A DNA stretch of 5,806 nucleotides from an uncultured Bacteroidales bacterium (GTDB lineage Bacteria; Bacteroidota; Bacteroidia; Bacteroidales; P3): positions 1-5,806 of the forward strand of contig CAMWQD010000082.1 of assembly GCA_947176325.1 (NCBI GenBank), given 5' to 3'. The notes beneath the pieces are model-generated. The model worked only from the letters and a program-made list of their open reading frames with translations. It had not been told where the DNA came from and did no database searches. This document shows, piece by piece, positions 1-5,806 of the stretch; position 1 is the stretch's first letter, and every line of letters begins with the position of its first letter. The position numbers and the translations under genes were made by a program.

Positions 1-576
1 CGTAGTTCCCAAAACTTCTTCCGCAGGAGGCGCCTCGAAAGGCTTCAATGCTTCCTCCTTTCCCGAGAAGAACTCCACCACCTGTTTCAAGTTCTCCGCC
101 GCATACACGGCTATGTCGCGCACCATAGCCGCCTCCGCCGCATTCTTCATGGGAAGGATAATCCCTTTGAAGCCCTGCCTTTTGGCCTCCAACGCAAACG
201 GAAGCGTGCCCTTTACCGGTTGCAGCCGTCCGTCGAGCGACAACTCGCCCATCATCATATACTCCTGCACCGAAGGGATGCCCGCACCTTGCGGCAACTG
301 CCCCGAGGCCGCCAGAATCCCCATAGCCAAGGTGAGGTCGTAGGCCGACCCTTCCTTGCGCATATCGGCCGGAGCCATGTTGATGACGATTTTCTTGACG
401 GGAATCTTATAGCCGTAGTGCTCCAATGCGGTGGCGATGCGGTAGTGGCTCTCCTTGACCGCGCTGTCGGGCAGGCCCACCAGCATAAAGTTGACGCCAG
501 TCTCAATACTGGTCTCCACACAGATACACAAAGCGTCGATGCCCTCGAGGGCCGCGCCGTACGTCTTTACAATCAT
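1..576 (-). CDS. yifB: YifB/ComM family Mg-chelatase-like AAA+ ATPase, N-terminal part (truncated by window edge)
   Basis: Reading the minus strand from the ATG at 576-574 gives 192 codons with no stop before the left edge, so only the N-terminal portion is present. The protein starts MIVKTYGAALEGIDA and continues with VGLPDSAVKESHYRI (about residues 33-47), the INMAPADMRKEGSAYDL stretch (about 65-81) and MMGELSLDGRLQPVKG (about 108-123). These are hallmarks of the ChlI/Lon-protease-like N-terminal domain of YifB/ComM proteins. The Walker A and B motifs of the AAA+ core would follow about residue 200 and lie outside the window. The start is supported by a purine-rich Shine-Dalgarno-like AGAGAGG (589-583), six bases upstream. 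In the family, ComM is a hexameric helicase that promotes branch migration of incoming DNA during natural transformation. Whether this organism uses it that way is not shown here. The gene lies about 95 bp downstream of a co-directional membrane-protein gene. The family call is firm; the cellular role is inferred. Confidence 0.93.
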   Translation of the reverse strand, partial: MIVKTYGAALEGIDALCICVETSIETGVNFMLVGLPDSAVKESHYRIATALEHYGYKIPVKKIVINMAPADMRKEGSAYDLTLAMGILAASGQLPQGAGIPSVQEYMMMGELSLDGRLQPVKGTLPFALEAKRQGFKGIILPMKNAAEAAMVRDIAVYAAENLKQVVEFFSGKEEALKPFEAPPAEEVLGTT

Positions 577-671
577 ACAAAACCTCTCTTTCTTATACAA
601 GGGTTAGAAATTATTTTTTCCCTTATATCGTTTCAAGAGCGATTTTAACGAAGTTTTTTGCAAAAAAAATT

Positions 672-1574
672 TTACAAATAGGCCTGTAGTATGCTCAGAC
701 CCATAATTAGGAGAAAGGCGGCTTCGCGCCAAAAGTTGATTTTTCCGTGACACAGGAAGCGGCAGGAGAGGAACGCGAGCGGAAAGAAAAGGAAGAAACG
801 CGCCGGCAACCCCACTTCCGTTACCGAAAAGAAAATCAGGAAATAGATGAACATCACCACCAAGGCCGAGGATTTGCGTCTTTCCGAAATCTCGAGCGTC
901 TGTGTATACTGACGGAAAGAGAGAGCCGTGCCCAACGAGAGCAGGCTCATCAGCACCAGCAGCGCCAACGGCAAGAGCATCATTCCGTTCCATGCAGGGA
1001 AGCCGAAACGGAACCAAGCGTTCCACGCGGGCCACAGCATCGTGCCCTCGAACAGATAGCGGAAAATGAACAGAAGCATATAGACAAACACCACACCCGC
1101 CGCCGCGCACACCCATTCCCTCCATTGATTCATCGAATAGGCAATGAGTATCATAAAGATGCAAGGAAGCGTAAAGAACAGGTCGGGTTGAAGAATGGTA
1201 ATCAGCCCCCACAGGAAGGCCATGTTGAACGTGGCGGGATAGGATTTGTCCTTGCCATACACACTTAATATATAGTGTAGCGTGAGCACCGCCAACGGAT
1301 ACAGGCAGAGCGCGAGCGAGAAGGTACGAGCCCCATACATGGATGCCATGCAGAGGAAAAGGGCGGCCAGCAAGCCGTCGTTGCGCGAGAGGCCGTGCCG
1401 CTTCATCACCTTTCCGAAAGCCACCGCAGAAGCCAAGGTCACCGCCCACGACAGCCACACCCGCCATTCGCCCAGCCCCTCGGCGCGGAACTCTCCGCCC
1501 CACAGCACCAACGAGAGCAACAGCAGGATAATGTATTGCAGAAGCGGATTGTTCTGCGAGGATTTCAGCAACAT
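672..1574 (-). CDS. Multi-pass inner-membrane protein, DUF6427-like, function unknown
   Basis: This ORF encodes 300 residues from the ATG at 1574-1572 to TAA at 674-672. An in-frame TTG at 1583 would add three residues, but it forms the end of a TAAATTTG promoter-like box, so I prefer the ATG. The protein is strongly hydrophobic with roughly nine to eleven predicted membrane segments, including ones near residues 12-28, 40-56, 68-83, 85-105, 117-146, 153-176, 196-217, 237-252, 256-273 and 280-298. Short charged connectors occur, such as KVMKRHGLSRND (about 57-68) and EISERRKSS (about 228-236). There is no cleavable signal peptide or obvious catalytic motif. Length, an N-terminal membrane segment just after a short polar start, and the 'K/R-x-G-L-S' connector recall the DUF6427 family of Bacteroidota, but this is recalled resemblance and not a search result. 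It could be another polytopic family, such as a glycosyltransferase-like membrane protein. It may be co-transcribed with yifB, although the 95-bp gap allows a separate promoter. Confidence 0.8.
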   Translation of the reverse strand: MLLKSSQNNPLLQYIILLLLSLVLWGGEFRAEGLGEWRVWLSWAVTLASAVAFGKVMKRHGLSRNDGLLAALFLCMASMYGARTFSLALCLYPLAVLTLHYILSVYGKDKSYPATFNMAFLWGLITILQPDLFFTLPCIFMILIAYSMNQWREWVCAAAGVVFVYMLLFIFRYLFEGTMLWPAWNAWFRFGFPAWNGMMLLPLALLVLMSLLSLGTALSFRQYTQTLEISERRKSSALVVMFIYFLIFFSVTEVGLPARFFLFFPLAFLSCRFLCHGKINFWREAAFLLIMGLSILQAYL

Positions 1575-1580
1575 TTTTAT

Positions 1581-1588
1581 CAAATTTA
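1581..1588 (-). promoter_or_regulatory. Second, closer -7-like box (TAAATTTG) before the membrane-protein gene
   Basis: On the minus strand TAAATTTG fits TAnnTTTG and ends six bases before the ATG at 1574. If used, transcription would begin almost at the start codon, giving a leaderless or near-leaderless message. It is less likely to be the main promoter than the TATCTTTG box 14 bp further upstream and may be chance in AT-rich DNA. Confidence 0.2.
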
Positions 1589-1594
1589 GTTACA

Positions 1595-1602
1595 CAAAGA
1601 TA
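1595..1602 (-). promoter_or_regulatory. Putative Bacteroidota -7 promoter box (TATCTTTG) for the leftward membrane-protein gene
   Basis: On the minus strand these bases read TATCTTTG, an exact match to the Bacteroidota sigma-ABfr -7 consensus TAnnTTTG. Transcription would start near 1590 and leave a leader of about 16 bases before the ATG at 1574. No good TTTG is seen at the -33 position. The location in the 69-bp divergent gap supports the call, but the motif is short and the start site is inferred. Confidence 0.45.
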
Positions 1603-1613
1603 GTAAAAAGCTT

Positions 1614-1621
1614 TACCTTTG
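1614..1621 (+). promoter_or_regulatory. Putative Bacteroidota -7 promoter box (TACCTTTG) for the DUF4251 gene
   Basis: TACCTTTG matches TAnnTTTG exactly, and the surrounding nine bases TTACCTTTG recur in front of the TonB-dependent receptor gene at 2219-2227. Transcription would start around 1626-1628, right at the first in-frame ATG (1626), which favours the second ATG (1644) as the true start. A convincing -33 TTTG is not visible. The box lies only 11 bases from the opposing TATCTTTG box, so polymerase binding in one direction could interfere with the other. Confidence 0.5.
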
Positions 1622-1643
1622 GCTAATGAAAAATTCCCGTTTT

Positions 1644-2207
1644 ATGAAAAACCCCGCTTCTCTTTTCTTTCCGTTTCTCTGTGCGCTGATGTTCGGCCTC
1701 TCCCTGCAGGCGCAGGGCGCTACGGCGGCAGGCTCCGACAAGGCGGCTCCGTCCAAAGGCTCCTCCGAGCAAAACAAGCCTTGGATTCCTTATGTGTTGG
1801 CCGACAGGATTTTCGCCATAGAGATAGACCAAGTTTTTCTGACACAGGGCGTAAGACGGCTTTCCGTTCCCGTTCCGTTTTTCGTGCGGCAGGGGCGCGT
1901 GCAGACTTCCCTGCCCTATATCGGCCGTTTCTCCTCCCCCAACCTCGCCGTGGCGCAGGACCTCACCTTGGATCTGGACGGCCCCGTGGCGGATTACAGC
2001 GTCGACACCCTGCGCCGGGGTGCCTACCGCGTCAAGTTCAAGGTATATCAGATAGGCGAAAGCTTCAATATAGAGATAAAGGTGACCCGCGATGCCTACG
2101 CCACCCTCTACGTGCAGAGCAGCATGCGCAGCGAAATCACCTATTCGGGCATGCTCAAGATGGTGGAGGGATGGAAGCCGGGTTCGCAGGACGATACCGC
2201 TGAATAA
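1644..2207 (+). CDS. Secreted DUF4251 domain protein
   Basis: From the ATG at 1644 the product is 187 residues. Residues 1-23 form a signal peptide: a Lys near the start, a hydrophobic core (LFFPFLCALMFGLSL) and likely cleavage after LQA at 23, giving a mature Gln N-terminus. A Ser/Ala/Lys-rich linker (about 25-46) precedes the domain at about 55-170. That domain shows the DUF4251 pattern: IFAIEIDQVF, then a strand with VPVPFFVRQGRVQTSLPYIG (71-94 region), then DYSVDTLRRGAYRVKFKV (about 117-134), and finally the IEIKVTRDAYATLYVQSS segment and SGML (about 143-171). DUF4251 proteins are common in Bacteroidota and presumed periplasmic; no biochemical function is known to me. There is no lipobox, so it is probably soluble in the periplasm. 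An upstream ATG at 1626 would add six residues (MKNSRF), but it coincides with the predicted transcription start. The gene ends 65 bp before the receptor gene and may be a separate unit. Confidence 0.85.
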   Translation: MKNPASLFFPFLCALMFGLSLQAQGATAAGSDKAAPSKGSSEQNKPWIPYVLADRIFAIEIDQVFLTQGVRRLSVPVPFFVRQGRVQTSLPYIGRFSSPNLAVAQDLTLDLDGPVADYSVDTLRRGAYRVKFKVYQIGESFNIEIKVTRDAYATLYVQSSMRSEITYSGMLKMVEGWKPGSQDDTAE

Positions 2208-2219
2208 CATAATTTTTAT

Positions 2220-2227
2220 TACCTTTG
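2220..2227 (+). promoter_or_regulatory. Putative Bacteroidota -7 promoter box (TACCTTTG) for the receptor-lipoprotein operon
   Basis: TACCTTTG fits TAnnTTTG and lies 12 bp after the DUF4251 stop codon. Transcription would start near 2232 and give an AT-rich leader of about 40 bases before the ATG at 2273. The leader holds poly-A/T runs but no clear Shine-Dalgarno, which is usual in this phylum. No -33 TTTG is evident. Read-through from the DUF4251 gene is also possible, since I see no terminator hairpin between the two. Confidence 0.5.
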
Positions 2228-2272
2228 TTTGTTTCCTTGAATTTTTTGAAAAAAAATCAAAACTCGCACATA

Positions 2273-5032
2273 ATGAAGCATTGGACAACCCTTTTGCTCT
2301 TCGCGGTCTTGTCCGTGTCGGCATTTGCCCAAAGGCATGTGAACGGCATCGTGACAGACGGCAACAGCAACAAGCCCATCGCAGGAGCCACAGTCTCCTC
2401 CGGTTCCGAAACAGTCCGCACCGCCGCCGACGGTTCGTTCTTTTTGGGTAATCTTCCCGACAAGGGAAAAATCACCCTCTCCATCTCCGCCGCCAACTAC
2501 GAAAGCGGCGTTTTCAATGTAAGGGACTTGGAGGGAGGCCAGTACAAACTCAAGGAATCGGCCAACACGCCGGCTTCCGACAATGCTTCGCTCGAACTGG
2601 ACTCGGACGAGGACATGGGCTACGGCGGACAGACCGTGGCCGGCCTGCAGACCCAGTCGCAGGACGTGTTCGACCGTAATGCGGGCTACAATCTCGGTTT
2701 CGCCTACTTCAAGGCGCGGGGCTACGACAACCGCTATAATAATGTGTATGTGAACGGAGCCTTGATGAACGACCCCGAAAGCGGCCGCGCCTCGTGGTCG
2801 GAATGGGGCGGGCTCAACGATGCCGTGCGCAACAAGGAAGCCGTGAGCGGCCTCAACCCGAGCAATTTCGGCGCGGGCAACATCGGCGGCGAGCAGAACA
2901 TCAACATGCGCGCCTCGGCTATCGCCAAGCAGCACAAGGTAACCTACTCCATCACCAACCGCACCTATACCCAACGTCTCATGTACACCTACGGTTCGGG
3001 CTTGCTGCCCAGCGGCTGGGCGGTGGCCTTGAGTGTTTCGGCGCGTCTGGGCGACGGCTTGGTCTACAACCCCAACACCAAGGTGCGTGTGCCGGGCTTC
3101 ACCGATAAATACACCCAAAAGCTGGTGGATAACGGCGGTACGCCCGACGGCTTGATGTATGCCAGCCTGGGCTATTACTTCTCTCTGGAAAAACGCTTCC
3201 GTCAGAGCGGCCACGCGCTGAGTTTCGTGGCTTTCGGCGCACCCACCAAGCGCGCCACGCAGGGCGGTTCGTATCAAGAGGTGTATGACTTGGTGGGAAC
3301 CAACTACTACAACGGCAACTGGGGCTACCAAGACGGCAAAATCCGTTCGGCCCGCATCCGTCAGATGTTCCTGCCCACCTTCCAGTTGGTATGGGACTAC
3401 GATAAAGACAACACGCAGGTAACCACCACGGCGAGCTACCAGTTCGGTCGCTACGGCACCACCTCGCTCAACTGGTACGACGCGGCAGACCCCCGTCCCG
3501 ACTACTACCGCTACCTACCCTCCTACTACGAAGACCCCGCCACGGCCGACATGGTGGCCGAGCTTTGGCGCAACGACCCCTCCAAGAGCCAAATCGATTG
3601 GGACGGTCTCTATGAAGTGAACTACATTCAGAAAGCGCAGGGCAAGCAATCCAAATATGTGGTGGAAGACCGCCGAAACGATGTCAACGACTTCGATATC
3701 AGCTCGGTGATGAATCATCGCTTTACCGATCAAATCAAACTCAACGCCGGTGCGCGGGTGCGCAACAGCATCACGCACAACTTCAAGACCATTTCCGACC
3801 TCTTGGGCGGCAGCTACTGGCTCGACATCGACCAGTTCGCCGAACGCGATTTCTCCTCGGACGCGGACGAAATTCAAAACGACCTCGACCATCCCAACCG
3901 TATCGTGAAAGAGGGCGACATCTACGGATACAACTACGACATGCACTTGGTTTACGAACAGTTGTTCGCCTTGGCTAAATTCGAACTCGCCCACTGGGAC
4001 GTTTACGCCGGTGCCGAGTTGTCCAACTCCAATTTCTGGCGCTACGGCAAGATGCGCAACGGCCGCGCCCCCAACAATTCCAAGGGCAAGGGCGATGTGC
4101 ACAGCTTCTTCAACTATGGCGTGAAAGCCGGTGCCACGTGGAAAATCAACGGCCGCAACTACCTCTACGCCAATGTAGCGTGGAAGACCCGCGCCCCCTA
4201 TATCCGCGACGCCTATGTTTCGCCCCGTGTGAAGGATGTGGTGGCCTCCAACCTCCAGAACGAAAAGATTTTCTCGGTAGACCTCAATTATGTGTTGCAG
4301 ACTCCCGTGGTATCGGGCCGTCTGACGCTCTACCACACCATGTTCTTCGACGGCATGGAATCGTTCAGCTTCTATCACGACGACTACCGCACCTTCGTCA
4401 ACTACACCCTCAACAACGTCAATCAGACGCATCAGGGCATCGAGTTGGGTTTGGACGTGAAGATTATGCCGCAGTTGAGCGCCACCTTGGTGGGCAATGT
4501 GGGCAACTACCGCTACACGAACAACCCCACGGCCACGATTTCGGCGGAGAACGGGGCTTTCGAAGACCAGACGAACACCATTTATTATAAGAACTATCAT
4601 GTGACGGGAACGCCTCAGCTGGCCGGTTCGCTCGGCTTGAACTACCAGGCTCCCTTCAGCATCTTCATCAATGCCAATGTCAACTATGCCGCGTGGAACT
4701 ATCTGAGCATGAACCCCGAGCGTCGTTCGCAGGCCGCTATCGAGGGTGTTTCGCAAGACAACACCGCGCTTCTGCATGCCATTCTCGACGAGGAAAGGCT
4801 GACCGGCGGCTGGACGCTCGACATTTCGGTGGGCAAGATTTTCCGCTTCAAGGGTTGCCAGCTCAACCTCAACGCCTCTGTACAGAACTGCACCAACAAC
4901 CGCAACATCCGCACGGGAGGCTACGAGCAGCGTCGTTTCGACTACTACGAACACAATGTGGACAAATATCCTCCGCGTTATTTCTATGCCTACGGCACCA
5001 CATTCTTTATCAACGCGAGCATTCGTTTCTAA
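2273..5032 (+). CDS. TonB-dependent outer-membrane receptor with N-terminal carboxypeptidase-regulatory-like domain (DUF5689-associated family)
   Basis: The product is 919 residues from the ATG at 2273. An in-frame TTG at 2225 lies inside the promoter-like box and would put 16 extra residues before a perfect signal peptide, so it is rejected. Residues 1-19 are a signal peptide (MKHWTTLLLFAVLSVSAFA, then Gln). Residues about 22-93 form a carboxypeptidase D regulatory-like beta-sandwich (VNGIVTDGNSNKPIAGATV, AADGSFFLGNLP). An acidic linker (about 103-115) leads into the plug domain (about 118-215), marked by FKARGYDNRYNNVYVNG (146-162), GGLNDAVRNKEAVSGLNP (179-196) and NIGGEQNINMRAS (203-215). 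The rest is a long aromatic-rich beta barrel ending in INASIRF with the terminal Phe expected of outer-membrane barrels. The family takes up bulky substrates across the outer membrane using TonB-ExbBD energy. The closest type I recognise is the receptor paired with DUF5689 lipoproteins, not the SusC type, because there is no SusD gene next to it. A DUF5689 gene follows after 18 bp, indicating an operon. The substrate is unknown. Confidence 0.93.
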   Translation: MKHWTTLLLFAVLSVSAFAQRHVNGIVTDGNSNKPIAGATVSSGSETVRTAADGSFFLGNLPDKGKITLSISAANYESGVFNVRDLEGGQYKLKESANTPASDNASLELDSDEDMGYGGQTVAGLQTQSQDVFDRNAGYNLGFAYFKARGYDNRYNNVYVNGALMNDPESGRASWSEWGGLNDAVRNKEAVSGLNPSNFGAGNIGGEQNINMRASAIAKQHKVTYSITNRTYTQRLMYTYGSGLLPSGWAVALSVSARLGDGLVYNPNTKVRVPGFTDKYTQKLVDNGGTPDGLMYASLGYYFSLEKRFRQSGHALSFVAFGAPTKRATQGGSYQEVYDLVGTNYYNGNWGYQDGKIRSARIRQMFLPTFQLVWDYDKDNTQVTTTASYQFGRYGTTSLNWYDAADPRPDYYRYLPSYYEDPATADMVAELWRNDPSKSQIDWDGLYEVNYIQKAQGKQSKYVVEDRRNDVNDFDISSVMNHRFTDQIKLNAGARVRNSITHNFKTISDLLGGSYWLDIDQFAERDFSSDADEIQNDLDHPNRIVKEGDIYGYNYDMHLVYEQLFALAKFELAHWDVYAGAELSNSNFWRYGKMRNGRAPNNSKGKGDVHSFFNYGVKAGATWKINGRNYLYANVAWKTRAPYIRDAYVSPRVKDVVASNLQNEKIFSVDLNYVLQTPVVSGRLTLYHTMFFDGMESFSFYHDDYRTFVNYTLNNVNQTHQGIELGLDVKIMPQLSATLVGNVGNYRYTNNPTATISAENGAFEDQTNTIYYKNYHVTGTPQLAGSLGLNYQAPFSIFINANVNYAAWNYLSMNPERRSQAAIEGVSQDNTALLHAILDEERLTGGWTLDISVGKIFRFKGCQLNLNASVQNCTNNRNIRTGGYEQRRFDYYEHNVDKYPPRYFYAYGTTFFINASIRF

Positions 5033-5050
5033 CCTAAAAACTGAAAGAAG

Positions 5051-5806
5051 ATGAAAATGATAAAATATTTCGGTGCGCTCTCCGTAGCGGGAATCCTGAT
5101 GATTTGCGCGGGTTGCGGCGACCCTGTGATGCCCGAACCGCCCACCACCGACCTCAAGGCCAATATCACGATACGCGAGCTTACCCTCATGTATCCTTCC
5201 AGCACCAACTACGCCGCCATCGACACGGCTCTGTATATAGAAGGGGTGGTGACGGGCAACGATGTGGGAGGAAGCCTCTACAAGAAAATCTATGTGCAGG
5301 ACGAATCCGCCGGCATTGACGTGGAGATTGAAATGACCCAAAACTGCAACAAATATCCCGTGGGACAGCGTTTGGTGATAGACCTCAACGGGCTGGCCTT
5401 TGGCCGCTACGGCGGACAGGCGCAAATCGGACGGCAGGGAGGTGTGCAGACCGAACGTCTGTATGAAAGCGACTGCGACGAACATTTCCACCGCAAAGGA
5501 TACGCTTCGGCTGCCGAAGAAATCGCTCCGACCCCCATTAAGTTGAGTGACGCCACACGGAGCCGCTATGTGGGAATGTTGGTGCGGTTCGACAGCGTAT
5601 ATTTCACGGAGGGAGGCAAACTGCCTTTCGCCGATGTCACGGCCACTTTGTCGGGCAACGCACAGAACAATACCCTTGCCGATTATAATGGCGGCGACGA
5701 GACCCTGATTCTGCGCGTAAGCCAATACGCCCTTTTCGCCATGGATACCCTTCCCACCGGTTGCGGTTCCATTATCGGCATTCTGGGCAACTACAACGGC
5801 ACGCCC
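5051..5806 (+). CDS. DUF5689 domain lipoprotein, N-terminal part (truncated by window edge)
   Basis: This ORF runs open for 252 codons to the right edge, so the C-terminus is missing. It begins with a lipoprotein signal peptide: MKMIKY, a hydrophobic stretch (7-18), then CAGC with the lipidated Cys at 22. The DUF5689 domain follows: NITIRELTLMYPS (38-50), IEGVVTGNDVGGSLYKKIYV (63-82), QDESAGIDVEI (83-93), YPVGQRLVIDL (102-112) and GRYGGQAQIGRQGG (118-131), a pattern typical of OB-fold-like beta barrels. A second similar unit appears to start at about 163 (KLSDATRSRYVGMLVRFDSVYF). GAAAGAAG (5043-5050) lies directly before the first ATG; a second ATG at 5057 is seven bases from it and is an equally plausible start. 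The gene is 18 bp behind the receptor gene, so both are probably translated from one message, with this protein acting as the surface or periplasm-facing partner of the receptor. In relatives the missing C-terminus may carry further adhesion-type or nuclease-type domains; nothing here decides that. Confidence 0.9.
   Translation, partial: MKMIKYFGALSVAGILMICAGCGDPVMPEPPTTDLKANITIRELTLMYPSSTNYAAIDTALYIEGVVTGNDVGGSLYKKIYVQDESAGIDVEIEMTQNCNKYPVGQRLVIDLNGLAFGRYGGQAQIGRQGGVQTERLYESDCDEHFHRKGYASAAEEIAPTPIKLSDATRSRYVGMLVRFDSVYFTEGGKLPFADVTATLSGNAQNNTLADYNGGDETLILRVSQYALFAMDTLPTGCGSIIGILGNYNGTP

Noticed and set aside
220..648. A 142-codon plus-strand frame opposite yifB
   Set aside because: The minus strand encodes a clear YifB N-terminus here, and the plus-strand product is a His/Arg-rich shadow.
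654..667. Perfect palindrome TTTTTTGCAAAAAA just after the membrane-protein stop codon, considered as a terminator
   Set aside because: It has no loop, only a central GC step, and consists of A/T runs; it does not form a stable GC-rich stem followed by U residues.
604..1503. A 299-codon minus-strand frame overlapping the membrane-protein gene
   Set aside because: It is out of frame with the membrane protein, whose regular hydrophobic segments identify the real frame; the product here has no coherent features.
2208..2272. Terminator between the DUF4251 gene and the receptor gene
   Set aside because: No inverted repeat of useful length is visible; the T- and A-runs are not preceded by a stem.
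2219..3331. A 370-codon minus-strand open frame opposite the receptor's N-terminal half
   Set aside because: It is a shadow of the receptor gene, with biased composition and no signal, motif or upstream elements of its own.
3515..5725. A 736-codon open frame on the minus strand, antisense to the receptor and lipoprotein genes
   Set aside because: Its translation is rich in Val, His, Gly and Ala with no recognisable domain, and it spans two convincing plus-strand genes and the gap between them. Strong codon bias in GC-rich genes commonly leaves such antisense frames open.
2273..5806. Classical SusC/SusD polysaccharide utilisation locus
   Set aside because: The second gene shows DUF5689 signatures, not SusD ones, and no glycoside hydrolase or hybrid sensor is present in the window.

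Overview
The window looks like a chromosomal stretch from a member of the Bacteroidota, most likely order Bacteroidales; the genus cannot be fixed from the sequence. Four things point there: a DUF4251 secreted protein, a TonB-dependent receptor with an N-terminal carboxypeptidase-regulatory-like domain, a DUF5689 lipoprotein, and copies of the Bacteroidota -7 promoter motif TAnnTTTG just before several genes. Coding DNA is GC-rich by eye and the short intergenic gaps are AT-rich. I see no RNA genes, mobile elements, CRISPR arrays or long repeats. No gap between genes exceeds 100 bp.

Left part, minus strand: the first 192 codons of a YifB/ComM-type Mg-chelatase-like AAA+ ATPase run off the left edge. 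About 95 bp upstream of it, in the same direction, lies a 300-residue multi-pass inner-membrane protein of unknown function that resembles the DUF6427 group. A short AT-rich region (about 1575-1643) separates this leftward unit from the rightward genes. It carries putative -7 boxes facing both ways.

Right part, plus strand: a small secreted DUF4251 protein (1644-2207) comes first. After a 65-bp gap holding a second promoter-like box come a 919-residue outer-membrane TonB-dependent receptor (2273-5032) and, 18 bp further on, a DUF5689 lipoprotein that runs off the right edge. The receptor and lipoprotein look like one transcription unit. Together they resemble a two-component outer-membrane uptake system with a DUF5689 lipoprotein in place of a SusD-type partner. 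In other Bacteroidota, as I recall, such pairs are often followed by a secreted nuclease or phosphatase, but that position lies outside the window and the substrate is unknown.

The most interesting item is this receptor plus DUF5689 pair. It belongs to a recognisable but functionally poorly defined family, so it is not a wholly new system. The other observations concern start-codon choice, promoter layout and lipoprotein signal details.
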